From NCBI GenBank assembly GCA_002335865.1, contig DDCY01000032.1, forward strand, positions 47,212 through 111,211: a stretch of 64,000 nt of DNA, read 5' to 3'. A model generated the notes under the pieces. It was not told where the DNA came from. It saw only the letters and a program-made list of their open reading frames with translations, and searched no databases. Origin of the DNA: Saprospiraceae bacterium UBA1994. GTDB lineage: Bacteria > Bacteroidota > Bacteroidia > Chitinophagales > Saprospiraceae. Shown piece by piece: positions 9,421 through 18,557 of this stretch (its first letter is position 1; the number at the start of each line of letters is the position of its first letter). The translations under genes were made by a program, and so were the position numbers.

Positions 9421-9864
9421 TATTTAATGCCATCTTCAAAATCAATTGATAATGAAATTGGACTGGTTAAGTCTTTGTCAAATAATATGATTTGTAATCC
9501 TGCTTGAAAAAATAAGCCATTATTTTGAAGTTGATGGCTGTAGGATACGCTGAGATGGGGAGACGATGGACTGTCAGATGTTTTCGAATCAGGGAGTAAT
9601 TTTGTTTAATAATGATATTTTAAATGTTTAATTTCTGTACCTAATTACTTGTGCATTGTGTCTAGAGTTTACTACATAATTAGTTTCTACAGGTATCATT
9701 CTTGCAGTCGTTTTGGTAGAAAATATAGTTGCTAAATCACCGTATTTGCCTATATAAAATCCTAAAAATTATAGACGCTCAGGAGTAAATTTCATAGTAA
9801 AATACCAACCTACCATTAAATTAGAGCCTAATTTGTTCGCGTATATTTTTTATGTCCTTTTCAT
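9420..9864 (-). pseudogene. decayed gene of unknown function, several stops and a frameshift
   Basis: Two protein-like stretches lie head to tail on the minus strand in different frames. The first (9864 to 9628) begins MKRT, is broken by in-frame TAA codons, and includes GSNLMVGWYFTMKF and GFYIGKYGDLATIF. The second (to 9420) includes SPHLSVSYSHQLQNNG and ends FEDGIK. Alternating hydrophobic residues suggest an outer-membrane or secreted beta-rich protein. At least two stops and one frameshift show that it no longer makes the full product. The strong terminator at its 3' end fits a former gene. Confidence 0.5.
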
Positions 9865-9904
9865 GAAGTATTAAATTTATATCAGGATTATAATTTAAAG
9901 GAAT

Positions 9905-9944
9905 AAAAAATCACCCTACGATTAATTGCGAAAGGTGATTTTTT
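9905..9944. terminator. intrinsic terminator-like hairpin in spacer
   Basis: AAAAAATCACC and GGTGATTTTTT form an 11-bp stem with an 18-nt loop and run into T tracts on either strand. No intact gene ends here. It sits just upstream of the decayed gene and may insulate the following regulator gene from read-through. Confidence 0.55.
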
Positions 9945-10034
9945 GTTGCTTTTGCATTTTAAATAATCTAGGAAATATTACAAAGTAAATATCAATCAAC
10001 AATTCGTCCATTTTAGGAATTTTTTCAAAAACAG

Positions 10035-10051
10035 ATTCCTATCATAGGAAT
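10035..10051. promoter_or_regulatory. perfect 17-bp palindrome, candidate operator for the downstream HTH gene
   Basis: ATTCCTATCATAGGAAT has perfectly complementary 8-bp arms around a central C. A further half site (TTTAGGAAT) lies about 20 bp upstream. It is 93 bp before the start codon of a helix-turn-helix protein and just before an AT-rich stretch that could hold the promoter (TAATTTTTG near 10070-10078). Autoregulation by the HTH protein is a natural guess but is inference. Confidence 0.5.
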
Positions 10052-10143
10052 TGGTTATATTGCAAATAATAATTTTTGAGTTGACTATTAGATTTAATAT
10101 TAATCAATGAGATTGTGAAGTCTGATTTGTATAAATAACTGCT

Positions 10144-11169
10144 ATGCTACAGAACGAATACCAAGTTTCCTTCTTTGATTATCTCTATGACCGTGGTGGA
10201 TATAAGCGTATTGATCATTTTGCGGAAGAAGTAGCAGCGGCTCTTTACATTAGTAGGAGTGGAGCCTACAAAAAGATCAGAGCTATTTCTAAATTAAGTT
10301 TTGATGAATCTATGCAAGTATGTAAATACTTTGGCATCTCACTAGATCAATACCTCGATAGTTTCGGTATGGAGAAGAGCAGCTATGCCTTTCAGTCTGA
10401 TGACATAGTAAAGCCTTTGACATCTTACTTGCAATGGGCTAAGAATATTCTTACTCATTCGGAATCGATGGACAGATATAGAGATGAGTATACAGTGTAT
10501 TCATTTAGTAATGAGATTCCAGTATTTCACATTTTGCCTTTTCATCATTTACTGAGTTTTAAACTTTTTATTTGGAATAGAAATAACTGGAATATTTCAC
10601 AATATGGATTGAAATATGACTTTGATCACTTTGATAAGGATACAGAGCTGAAGTCTACTTTGGCAGAAGTAAATGATCATTTTATAAGTTATGAAAGTGT
10701 AGATGTATGGGGAAGTGATTTTCTTACCAATACACTCAACCAACTTAGATATTATACCAAGATAGGTGCATTTAGGAGACAGGAAGATCCATTGTTGATC
10801 CTTGCAGATATACGTAAAATGATCAATCACCTTAAGTCTACTGCAAAGGCTGGTGCGAAGATGAGATTTGGTAGTAAAGAAAAACATGCTAAAATGGATA
10901 TCTATCTCAACTATACACATACAAGTCCAGAGTTAATCTTTATACAATCAGGCAAAAACAGAGTAATATACTCATCCTATTTATCACCTAATTATTTACG
11001 TACTACTGATGAGCGTATATGTGACTATACTAATAGCTGGATGGAAAAAGCTATAGCACAATCTTCACTTATTAGTAAAGTAGGTGAGGTAGATAGAGAA
11101 AATGTTTTTAATTTTTTGAATAGTATTTTAGATGATATGGAAGATAAACTTAGGTATTATTCAAGATAA
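10144..11169 (+). CDS. helix-turn-helix protein of unknown function
   Basis: The 341-residue protein has an HTH-like N-terminus (about 18-75): HFAEEVAAALYISRSGAYKKIRAISKL resembles an XRE-type scaffold, followed by LSFDESMQVCKYFGISLDQYL, the usual helix after the recognition helix. The remainder (about 80-341) is rich in Tyr, Phe and Ile with no membrane segment or catalytic motif that I know. It is probably a sensor or dimerisation domain. The gene is alone, with a perfect palindrome 93 bp upstream, and converges with the aminotransferase gene only 8 bp away. It is likely a Bacteroidota-specific regulator. The target is unknown. Confidence 0.7.
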   Translation: MLQNEYQVSFFDYLYDRGGYKRIDHFAEEVAAALYISRSGAYKKIRAISKLSFDESMQVCKYFGISLDQYLDSFGMEKSSYAFQSDDIVKPLTSYLQWAKNILTHSESMDRYRDEYTVYSFSNEIPVFHILPFHHLLSFKLFIWNRNNWNISQYGLKYDFDHFDKDTELKSTLAEVNDHFISYESVDVWGSDFLTNTLNQLRYYTKIGAFRRQEDPLLILADIRKMINHLKSTAKAGAKMRFGSKEKHAKMDIYLNYTHTSPELIFIQSGKNRVIYSSYLSPNYLRTTDERICDYTNSWMEKAIAQSSLISKVGEVDRENVFNFLNSILDDMEDKLRYYSR

Positions 11170-11177
11170 TCAAATTG

Positions 11178-12380
11178 TTATTTATGATACTTAGCCTCTG
11201 CTACATCCATCGCATTCAATAATATCTGGCATCCTTTTCTAATCTGATCCTCTGTTATTATTAACGGAGGAGCCAATCTAAAAGATTTATCATTAAATAA
11301 GAAGTAATCTACTAATGCGCCACCTTCTTGAGCTGCATTGACTACATGCTTGAGGAATTTGCGACGCTTCAGCTCTACGGCCATCATCATACCAGAGGAT
11401 CTGACTTCAGCTATGATATTATGTTGGAGTAATGATTTGATGAGTTTTTCTTTAGCCAATACACCTTCTATGATCTTATCATCTAATAATGTTTGCAGTG
11501 TCGCCAAAGCTGAAGCAGTACATACTGGATGTCCGCCAAATGTAGTAATATGACCAAGTGTTGGCTTATCTGCAATACAATGCATGATTTCTTTCCGTGC
11601 TACGCATGCGCTAATAGGCATTCCGCCACCCATAGCCTTTCCGATAGTAAGAATATCAGGCTGTATGTGATACTTCTGATGTGCAAATAGGTGTCCTGTC
11701 CGACCAAATCCAGTTTGTATCTCATCTAATATTAGTAGTGTATTAGTATGTTTACACTTGGTTCGAATAGCTTTTAACCATTTTTGATCAGGTGTGATGA
11801 CTCCAGATTCTGCCTGCACTAGTTCCATAATGACACAAGCAGTTCGACATGTGATTTTTTTTAAATCTTCATGACTATTAAATCTAATATGTTTGATACC
11901 AGGCATAGATGGACGAAATGCAGACGTAAAATCCAAATCACTTCTAAGTGATTCTGCAGCAACAGTACTGCCATGATAGGCACCAGCGGCAGCTATGATC
12001 TCATATTTATCTGTATATCTTTTCGCTATTTTGACCGCCACTTCTACAGCTTCAGAGCCAGAGTTGAGAAGGTATACATTATCAAGTCCATGACCGAGAT
12101 GCTTGGTAAGTAACTCGGCATATTGTGTTTGTGGTGATTGTATATGCTCACCATATACCATCGTATGCATATGAGTATCCACTTGATCCTTGATGGCTTT
12201 CACTACTTTTGGATGTCTGTGACCTAGGCTAGACACCGATATTCCACTATTGAGATCTAGATATCGCTTGCCATCACCACTATAGATATATAAGCCTTCA
12301 GCGCGCTCGACATCGAGCATCATCGAGAAAGTACTGGTCTGCGTTACATGGTTGATATATAGATCTCTCTTTGATAACAT
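11178..12380 (-). CDS. class III PLP-dependent aminotransferase (ornithine/acetylornithine type)
   Basis: The protein has 400 residues, normal for subgroup II aminotransferases. It carries LNSGSEAVEVAVKIAKRYT (PLP phosphate site), the AYHGST motif, LILDEIQTGFGRTG (Asp219 contacts the pyridine nitrogen) and ILTIGKAMGGG with the Schiff-base Lys248. It should transfer an omega-amino group, as in ornithine or acetylornithine aminotransferases, but the donor cannot be fixed from sequence and no arginine genes flank it. It is cytoplasmic and monocistronic. It converges tail to tail with the HTH gene, leaving 8 bp between stop codons. Confidence 0.88.
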   Translation of the reverse strand: MLSKRDLYINHVTQTSTFSMMLDVERAEGLYIYSGDGKRYLDLNSGISVSSLGHRHPKVVKAIKDQVDTHMHTMVYGEHIQSPQTQYAELLTKHLGHGLDNVYLLNSGSEAVEVAVKIAKRYTDKYEIIAAAGAYHGSTVAAESLRSDLDFTSAFRPSMPGIKHIRFNSHEDLKKITCRTACVIMELVQAESGVITPDQKWLKAIRTKCKHTNTLLILDEIQTGFGRTGHLFAHQKYHIQPDILTIGKAMGGGMPISACVARKEIMHCIADKPTLGHITTFGGHPVCTASALATLQTLLDDKIIEGVLAKEKLIKSLLQHNIIAEVRSSGMMMAVELKRRKFLKHVVNAAQEGGALVDYFLFNDKSFRLAPPLIITEDQIRKGCQILLNAMDVAEAKYHK

Positions 12381-12664
12381 ATGGTGTTACAATTGGATGT
12401 ATTAAATTAGAAGACAAATATGAGGAAAATCAATTGGGCCAAGGCGATAATCACTTGATTTTACGGCATTTCTACATATATTTGTATCATCACGCTTTCC
12501 TAGGAGTTACAGTTGTGTTAATAAATGCCTCTGACAAATCTCAACTAAGCACCTGACGTTATTTTTGTTGGCCTGCAAGTTGGACAATATCGAACTTATC
12601 CACGCATTTCAAAAATTGAAATTTTATAGATCAGACCTTACGTCGTATCATAACTAACTACAAT

Positions 12665-13819
12665 ATGAAATTAAGATTACTCATTGCTCTATTTACGATT
12701 ACAACCGTTTTATCAGCGCAAGGTATAGTGTTTGAACACACACCTTGGAAAGATGTTATGTCTAAGGCTAAAGAGGAAGGTAAAGCGATGTTTGTAGATA
12801 GCTATGCTACTTGGTGTGGACCTTGTAAACGGATGTCTAAAAATGTATTTACTAAATCTGAGGTCGGAGATTTTTTCAATGAGAACTTCATTAATCTTAA
12901 ACTTGATATGGAAAAGGAAGATGGTGTGTCGTTTGGTCATAAATATCCAGTAAGTGCCTATCCTACGTTATATTTTTTAGCTGGAGATGGAGAAATAATT
13001 CATAAAGAGAAAGGTGGAAAAAGCGTAGAGAAACTTTTGAAGTTGGGAGAATTAGTATTACGCAAGTATGATACTAGTGAACAATATGTAGAGGCATATG
13101 AAGCAGGAGAAAGAAATTATAATCTTGTACATAATTATGTGAAAGCGTTAAATAAATCTGGGAAGCCTTCTCTCAAAATATCAAATGAATATATTAGATC
13201 TAAACCTGATATCACAGAAGATCAAAGATTATTGTTTTTGTTAGAAGCAGCTATTGAGTCTGATAGTAAATTATTCGCTGAAGTAATTGAAAATAAAAAT
13301 AAGATCGAGGAATTAGTAGACAGAGAAACGTTCGTCAAGAAAATCACTAAGGCAACTAACGCTACTGTCGTAAAGGCGGTTGAATATGAAGTGCCTTCTC
13401 TTTTAGATGAAGCTATAGAAGCATATAAAGAGACCGTTGGGAATGACAAGTTATCTATATTAAAAATGCAGAGGTATTATCATGAAAATACGGGTGGACA
13501 ACCAGAGCTTCTTAATCTCAGTAAGAAGCAGTTCAAGGAAGTAAAAAAAGACGAAGCTGAACTAGGAAAATTGTTATTGGATTTAAAGCAATATGAAAAA
13601 AATGGACAATTTCAGGAGCTGATAGAAGAAGCTAATAAGCACCTCGTAAAACTTAATAATAACGATATCAATATTGTGAATTATTGTAAATTTTTGGTCA
13701 GCATAGAGAAGACAGATCAAGCGATAGAGATAGTAGAAAAGAGGATGAGAGAACTCGAAAAGAAAGAAGTAAAATCCGCTTCTTTAGATAGATTTTTAAA
13801 ATACTTACAAAGCAAATAG
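12665..13819 (+). CDS. secreted thioredoxin-fold protein with CGPC active site
   Basis: The 384-residue protein has a signal peptide (cleavage near SAQG, residue 20) and a thioredoxin domain at about 22-130. The domain has WCGPCKRM (Cys51, Cys54) and the cis-proline segment YPVSAYPTLYFL, so it is redox competent. The remaining 250 residues are helical and charged, resembling TPR-like or DUF-type extensions seen on Bacteroidota thioredoxin-family proteins. It probably acts in the periplasm as a disulfide reductase or chaperone-like protein; the partner is unknown. It is not obviously in an operon. Confidence 0.85.
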   Translation: MKLRLLIALFTITTVLSAQGIVFEHTPWKDVMSKAKEEGKAMFVDSYATWCGPCKRMSKNVFTKSEVGDFFNENFINLKLDMEKEDGVSFGHKYPVSAYPTLYFLAGDGEIIHKEKGGKSVEKLLKLGELVLRKYDTSEQYVEAYEAGERNYNLVHNYVKALNKSGKPSLKISNEYIRSKPDITEDQRLLFLLEAAIESDSKLFAEVIENKNKIEELVDRETFVKKITKATNATVVKAVEYEVPSLLDEAIEAYKETVGNDKLSILKMQRYYHENTGGQPELLNLSKKQFKEVKKDEAELGKLLLDLKQYEKNGQFQELIEEANKHLVKLNNNDINIVNYCKFLVSIEKTDQAIEIVEKRMRELEKKEVKSASLDRFLKYLQSK

Positions 13820-14002
13820 GCATAGATTTATACAATTCCCCAATCAGTCATCACATACTACTGAAGCATCCTGAGAAATGTATGATGATATTTGAATATT
13901 GATTAGTTCAAAATGTAATGTTGCTTTAGAAGAAAACATATAGTCTATAGGTAACGAAGTCACACGAGAAAATTCTTGAAAATTAAGCGAAAGCTAAACA
14001 GC

Positions 14003-14254
14003 TTAAAATTGGCTAAATTTTAGATAACAATCATCCATAGTTTTCGCTAACTTCCAATCTTTTTCAGTGATAGTATTTCCAGTATCATGAGTAGTCAATT
14101 CTACTTTCACTGTATTATATACATTGAACCATTCTGGGTGATGGCCCTGCTTTTCTATATGATACGAACATTCCATCATCCAAATCATTGCTTGTGGAAA
14201 ATCTTTGAAGTGGTATTCTTTTTTGAGTTTATTATTTTCTTCCTTCCAAGTCAT
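14003..14254 (-). CDS. 4a-hydroxytetrahydrobiopterin dehydratase (PCD/DCoH family)
   Basis: The 83-residue protein has the diagnostic PCD motif: QGHHPEWFNVYNTVKVEL (His38, His39, Trp42) followed by TTHDTGN and a C-terminal DWKLAKTMD. Enzymes of this family dehydrate 4a-hydroxytetrahydrobiopterin during phenylalanine hydroxylation. In bacteria without an adjacent phhA they may act on other pterins. No hydroxylase gene lies nearby, so the in vivo substrate is open. The usual GG after THD is GN here, a mild departure. Length is slightly short but complete. Confidence 0.88.
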   Translation of the reverse strand: MTWKEENNKLKKEYHFKDFPQAMIWMMECSYHIEKQGHHPEWFNVYNTVKVELTTHDTGNTITEKDWKLAKTMDDCYLKFSQF

Positions 14255-14315
14255 TCAATTGTAAATTTCAAGAGTAAAAAATAACCAAGAAACAATTGGT
14301 CGTACGTCTGGCATA

Positions 14316-15368
14316 CTATTTAAAAGACCAATCGTATTTATCAATATCTTCTAGGCAAGCCACCAATAGATCTATGGTATCACTGATGTCACTCTTACTG
14401 GCCATCTCTATTGATTGATGGAGATATCTAAGAGGAATGGAAATTGCTCCCGCTATACATCCTCCTTTGCTATATCTCTGTAGCCCAGCAGTATCAGTAC
14501 CTCCAGCTGGAAGTAACTCCATTTGATGCTTTACTTTATGATTGGCTGCTGTTTGCCTCATGAATTCTACCATACGGTAGTCGCAGATAGTAGCACCATC
14601 CATGATCTTGATAGCGGTACCTCCATGTAGAGAAGATATTCTCTCATGAGCGACAGCGCCGGGTAGATCATATGCCATAGTTACATCTAGAGCGATACCA
14701 AAATCTGGGTCTATGCCAGATGCCGCCGCAGTAGCACCTCTAAGGCCTACTTCCTCTTGTACTGTAAACACGGCATATATATCGTACGGTACTTCTTTAT
14801 TTTGAAGTGCTTTCATAGCCTCAATCTGAACAAATACTGAGATGCGATTATCCAAAGACTTAGAATTAACGCAATCACCCATCTCGATCAATGCGCGCTC
14901 TCTCGTGATAGGGTCACCTATACGCACAAGTTGCTTTACTTTGTCAGCAGACATTCCCGTATCGATAAAGTATTCGTTGCTTTTTGTCACTTTTGACCTC
15001 TCTTCGTCGGTCATGACATGTATAGGTTTGGTACCCATTACACCCATTATATCTTCTCTACCGTGGATGATCACCCGCTGAGCGGTAAGTGTCTTAGGGT
15101 CAAATCCTCCTAAAGTATGGAATCTAATAAATCCATCATCATCAACATGAGTAACCATAAAGCCAATCTCATCCATGTGAGAAGCGAGCATTACTTTTTT
15201 ATCAGATGATTGCCCCTTTTTGATGGCTATAACATTACCAAGGGCATCAGTGCTTACCTCGTCTGCTATACCATTCATCTGGTTAATTACGAAAGACCTT
15301 ACTTGCTGCTCAAATCCTGGAGCGCCAGGCAACTTGCTTATAGTACTTAGTAGATTTACATCTATCAT
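14316..15368 (-). CDS. M42 family metallopeptidase (glutamyl aminopeptidase/cellulase M type)
   Basis: At 350 residues the protein has the expected M42 length. Metal and catalytic motifs are visible: ASHMDEIGF (His/Asp), QEEVGLRGA (catalytic Glu pair), ALDVTMAYD (Asp ligand) and GGTDTAGLQ plus a His near IPLRYLHQS. M42 enzymes are large cytoplasmic TET-like aminopeptidases that finish peptide degradation. Annotation as endoglucanase M in some databases is not supported by mechanism. It is 61 bp downstream of the PCD gene's stop side on the same strand, with the M42 gene first, so the two could be co-transcribed. Confidence 0.93.
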   Translation of the reverse strand: MIDVNLLSTISKLPGAPGFEQQVRSFVINQMNGIADEVSTDALGNVIAIKKGQSSDKKVMLASHMDEIGFMVTHVDDDGFIRFHTLGGFDPKTLTAQRVIIHGREDIMGVMGTKPIHVMTDEERSKVTKSNEYFIDTGMSADKVKQLVRIGDPITRERALIEMGDCVNSKSLDNRISVFVQIEAMKALQNKEVPYDIYAVFTVQEEVGLRGATAAASGIDPDFGIALDVTMAYDLPGAVAHERISSLHGGTAIKIMDGATICDYRMVEFMRQTAANHKVKHQMELLPAGGTDTAGLQRYSKGGCIAGAISIPLRYLHQSIEMASKSDISDTIDLLVACLEDIDKYDWSFK

Positions 15369-15778
15369 TTTTTATATTTTACGAGACTTTGAATCTCAGT
15401 TTTTATTGTTGATAATGCAAAATTGCAATTAGAAATATCTAAGCCATTCATATTCTAATACTAATCAACTCAAATATAATCATTTATAGAATTGAAGAGA
15501 ATATGTTGTGTTAGTAAGTTAATATCAAGTTTTTCAGTGTTCGTCGCATTGATTGATACTGCTGTTTAATGTTGAGCTATTAAAGTTAACGTGTACTCAA
15601 TAACAGACTACTGATTGTCCCTCAAATCATACGTATGGCATATTTGTTTTATATAAAGTTTCCTTTATACTATCTTGCCCTCTTTATTCAAGTCGTTTTA
15701 ATATAAACGATCATGATAATGTTAAATAAATACTGCAATTGCAATTAATATTACGGTATTAAATTACTTTTTTATTAT
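15369..15778. other. divergent intergenic region with two TGCAA-type palindromes
   Basis: The 410-bp spacer must hold promoters for the M42 peptidase (minus) and the flippase (plus). It contains TGCAAAATTGCA at 15416-15427 and TGCAATTGCA at 15734-15743, both inverted repeats with TGCAA/TTGCA arms. The same arms occur with a 5-bp spacer before the MerC gene. No gene or RNA was seen here. Confidence 0.35.
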
Positions 15779-17248
15779 ATGTCTATCATCAAGAAGTTAG
15801 TTGGAGAAACATTGATCTATGGAATGGCTTCCATATTTCCTAGATTGCTCAATATCATGATGACGTTAGTATATCTTACTTATAGATTTAAGGATACTGA
15901 AGATTATGGCTCTTATAATGAGATGTATGCCTATGTAACTATCTTTCTAACCATACTTGTTTATAGACTGGATACGGCTTACTTTAGATATGGTAGTAGA
16001 CTAGAAAATAAGGATAATGTATTTAGTACTGCGTTGATTCCTGTTATCGTATCTGCAATAGTGATTGTGGGAGTCGTATTGGTTTATAGCCAATCAATCG
16101 CTACTTGGTTGAGTTATGAAGACAAGCCACATTATATCCAATGGTTTGCCTTGATAATAGGTTTTGATGCAGTCGCCACTTTGTTTTATGGTAAATTTCG
16201 ATTAGCTAGTCAAACTAAACGTTTCTTGTTTTTCAAGGTGGCTAATGTAGTATTGACTATTATATTCATATTGATTTTTCTGGAGGTTATACCTAGAATT
16301 GCTCCTGAGATAGGTCAGAATATAGCATCCTTTTTTGGGGTGACTAAGGAATTAGATTTTGTGTTTCTAGCAAATCTATTGGCGAGTGGATCTATTCTTT
16401 TATTACTCATCCCAGAGTTTGTTAAAGTGAAATGGTCACTAGACTTCAGCCTATTGAAAAAGATGCTCTTCTATTCTTTTCCATTGATTGTAGTAGGCTT
16501 AGCAGGTAATATTAATCAAGCTTTCGCAGTGCCATTACAAAAATATTTCTTAGGTTCAGATACGGCAGCTAATCTCAGTGATGCAGGACTATATGCCGCC
16601 GCCGCCAAGATTGCATTATTATTGAATCTATTTACAGTAGCATTTAATTATGCGGCAGAGCCTTTCTTTTTTAATAATGCTAAAGAAGATAAAGAAAAGA
16701 AAGCCTATGGTCAAGTCGCCTTGGCATTTACAATAGTATGTGTGATTGTGATCATTGGAATTATAACATTCAGCGGACTGGCTCAGTACTTAGTAGGTAG
16801 CCAATACCGAGCTTCCTTAAACATTGTACCTTGGTTACTTTTTGCTTACTTCTTTTTAGGCTTGTATTATAATGTCGCAATATGGTTTAAGCTCTCAGAC
16901 AGGACTATGGTCGGAGCCATTATTTCAGTTTTTGGAGCGATTATTACATTAGTTGTCAGTATATATTTCTTACCTAGAGTCGGTACTATTGCATCAGCTT
17001 ATGCAGCTGTAACCACCTACGCTTTTATGATTGTAGCAGGATATTTGACAGGCCAGAGATATTACCCCATACAGTATCCTATAAAGAAAATATTAACCTA
17101 TGTGGTTGTAGCTGTAGTTATGACAGTCTCATTAGTATTACTAAGAAGTCAAATAAATACTTTTGTGTCTATGGCCCTTGGTATAGTATATAATATTGGG
17201 CTTCTTTGGTATGTATGGAAATATGAACGGAAGGAACTATTGAGCTAG
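15779..17248 (+). CDS. polysaccharide flippase (MOP/MATE superfamily, Wzx-like)
   Basis: The 489-residue protein is almost entirely membrane helices (12-14 by hydrophobicity) with the N-terminal signature KKLVGETLIYGMASIFPRLLN, typical of Polysacc_synt-type flippases. These move lipid-linked saccharide units across the inner membrane for capsule, O-antigen or exopolysaccharide assembly. No polymerase or glycosyltransferase is adjacent, so the substrate is unknown. Alternatives within the MOP superfamily (MurJ, MATE) are less likely because the N-terminus matches the polysaccharide group. It is alone on the plus strand. Confidence 0.85.
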   Translation: MSIIKKLVGETLIYGMASIFPRLLNIMMTLVYLTYRFKDTEDYGSYNEMYAYVTIFLTILVYRLDTAYFRYGSRLENKDNVFSTALIPVIVSAIVIVGVVLVYSQSIATWLSYEDKPHYIQWFALIIGFDAVATLFYGKFRLASQTKRFLFFKVANVVLTIIFILIFLEVIPRIAPEIGQNIASFFGVTKELDFVFLANLLASGSILLLLIPEFVKVKWSLDFSLLKKMLFYSFPLIVVGLAGNINQAFAVPLQKYFLGSDTAANLSDAGLYAAAAKIALLLNLFTVAFNYAAEPFFFNNAKEDKEKKAYGQVALAFTIVCVIVIIGIITFSGLAQYLVGSQYRASLNIVPWLLFAYFFLGLYYNVAIWFKLSDRTMVGAIISVFGAIITLVVSIYFLPRVGTIASAYAAVTTYAFMIVAGYLTGQRYYPIQYPIKKILTYVVVAVVMTVSLVLLRSQINTFVSMALGIVYNIGLLWYVWKYERKELLS

Positions 17249-17256
17249 TCTGTAAT

Positions 17257-17424
17257 TTAATACATCGAAGTCCTAATATAGTCCCACATAAACACTCTGT
17301 TTTTATATATAAGCACTATGACTACGCAGACGGCTGCTATAAGAACACGTCTTGTATTATTACGGATCTTCGCACTCTTTTCTCTTCTAGAGGTATATCT
17401 TCTACGACTGCTAAATGACATGAT
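17257..17424 (-). CDS. small basic single-pass membrane protein, 55 residues
   Basis: The frame from ATG at 17424 to TAA at 17257 encodes a very basic N-terminal half (SSRRRRYTSRREK, then NNTRR), a hydrophobic helix at about residues 28-40 (VLIAAVCVVIVLIY) and a short tail with WDY. The charge distribution predicts a cytoplasmic N-terminus. It lies 118 bp downstream of rsgA on the same strand and ends 8 bp from the flippase stop, so it fills a gap neatly. The family is not recognised, and it may bind nucleic acid or phospholipid through its Arg cluster. Confidence 0.5.
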   Translation of the reverse strand: MMSFSSRRRYTSRREKSAKIRNNTRRVLIAAVCVVIVLIYKNRVFMWDYIRTSMY

Positions 17425-17542
17425 GTTATTCTAATAATATAATTCAAAGATAGTCTATATAGCTTAAATGCTGGCTGATAACTATGATAAAATCCAAGAT
17501 GAAATACATGTCTCATGACCGTATATCTATTTCATCTAAAAT

Positions 17543-18490
17543 CTAGAAATCTGTATAGAGTTCCCAATAGTTTTGGTCCTCCACTTCTTCTAGTAGTTGT
17601 AAGTAGTTAGAGTATCTAAGTTCGCTGATTCGACCTTCTTCTAGTGCTTCTTTAACAGCACAGTGAGGCTCTTGACGGTGCATACAATTGTTGTATTTAC
17701 AATTTGTAGATAGAGCGAACAACTCTCTGAAATTATGTGCGATATCCTTTTTCTCTAGGTGGTTAAATCCCAAGGTTTTGATACCAGGAGTATCGATGAT
17801 TTGACCACCAAAACTCAATGGATGCATTTCTGCAAATGTCGTTGTATGTTGGCCTTTGCCAGAGTAGTCACTTAACTTTTGAGTATCTATTTCAATTTCG
17901 TCATCTATGGAATTTACGATGGTCGATTTGCCCACTCCTGACTGACCGGCGATGAGTGATGTTTTATCTTTAAGTATCTTTCTAAGATTATTAAGTCCGT
18001 TAGCATCTATAGCTGAGCACAGTATCACTTGGTAGCCTATGTTTTCATAGATAGCTTTCATATAATTGTATAGATCTAGATTTTTTTCCTCATAAAGATC
18101 ACTCTTATTGAATACTATAGTAACGGGAATATCGTAAGGCTCTGTCATTAATAAAAACCGATCAATAAAACCTTGCTTTAGCAATGGCTCTACGATAGTT
18201 ACTAATAATATGGCCTGATCTATATTACTAGCCAGTAAGTGCACAAAGTGCTTTTTTCTTGGTGATTGGCGAACTACATAGTTTTTACGAGGAAGTATTT
18301 TTTTAATGGTACCCCATACTTCTTCATCTTTACCAAGTTCGATCATCACTTGATCTCCTACGGCTACAGGATTAGTAAGTTTAAGGCCATCTAAGCGAAA
18401 TTTTCCTGAGACACGGCATTGGTATACCTCGTCAGTAGTCTGCACATGGTACCAGCTACCAGTAGATTTGATGACCGTGCCCTCTATCAT
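17543..18490 (-). CDS. rsgA: ribosome small-subunit-dependent GTPase A
   Basis: This 315-residue protein has the RsgA order: an OB fold (about 1-70), a circularly permuted GTPase with G4 first (NKSD), then G5, G1 (GQSGVGKST) and G3 (DTPG), and a C-terminal zinc-finger motif (CKYNNCMHRQEPHC). It matures the 30S subunit by checking the decoding site and releasing late assembly factors. The length is normal and nothing key is missing. The downstream small membrane protein may share its transcript. Upstream, 67 bp away, is the GGGP synthase gene on the same strand, so an operon is plausible. Confidence 0.95.
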   Translation of the reverse strand: MIEGTVIKSTGSWYHVQTTDEVYQCRVSGKFRLDGLKLTNPVAVGDQVMIELGKDEEVWGTIKKILPRKNYVVRQSPRKKHFVHLLASNIDQAILLVTIVEPLLKQGFIDRFLLMTEPYDIPVTIVFNKSDLYEEKNLDLYNYMKAIYENIGYQVILCSAIDANGLNNLRKILKDKTSLIAGQSGVGKSTIVNSIDDEIEIDTQKLSDYSGKGQHTTTFAEMHPLSFGGQIIDTPGIKTLGFNHLEKKDIAHNFRELFALSTNCKYNNCMHRQEPHCAVKEALEEGRISELRYSNYLQLLEEVEDQNYWELYTDF

Positions 18491-18557
18491 ATAAGTGCTT
18501 TCTTATTTCTGTAACTCAGAAAATGAAATTTGTATTTAACATTCATGCTATCGGATA

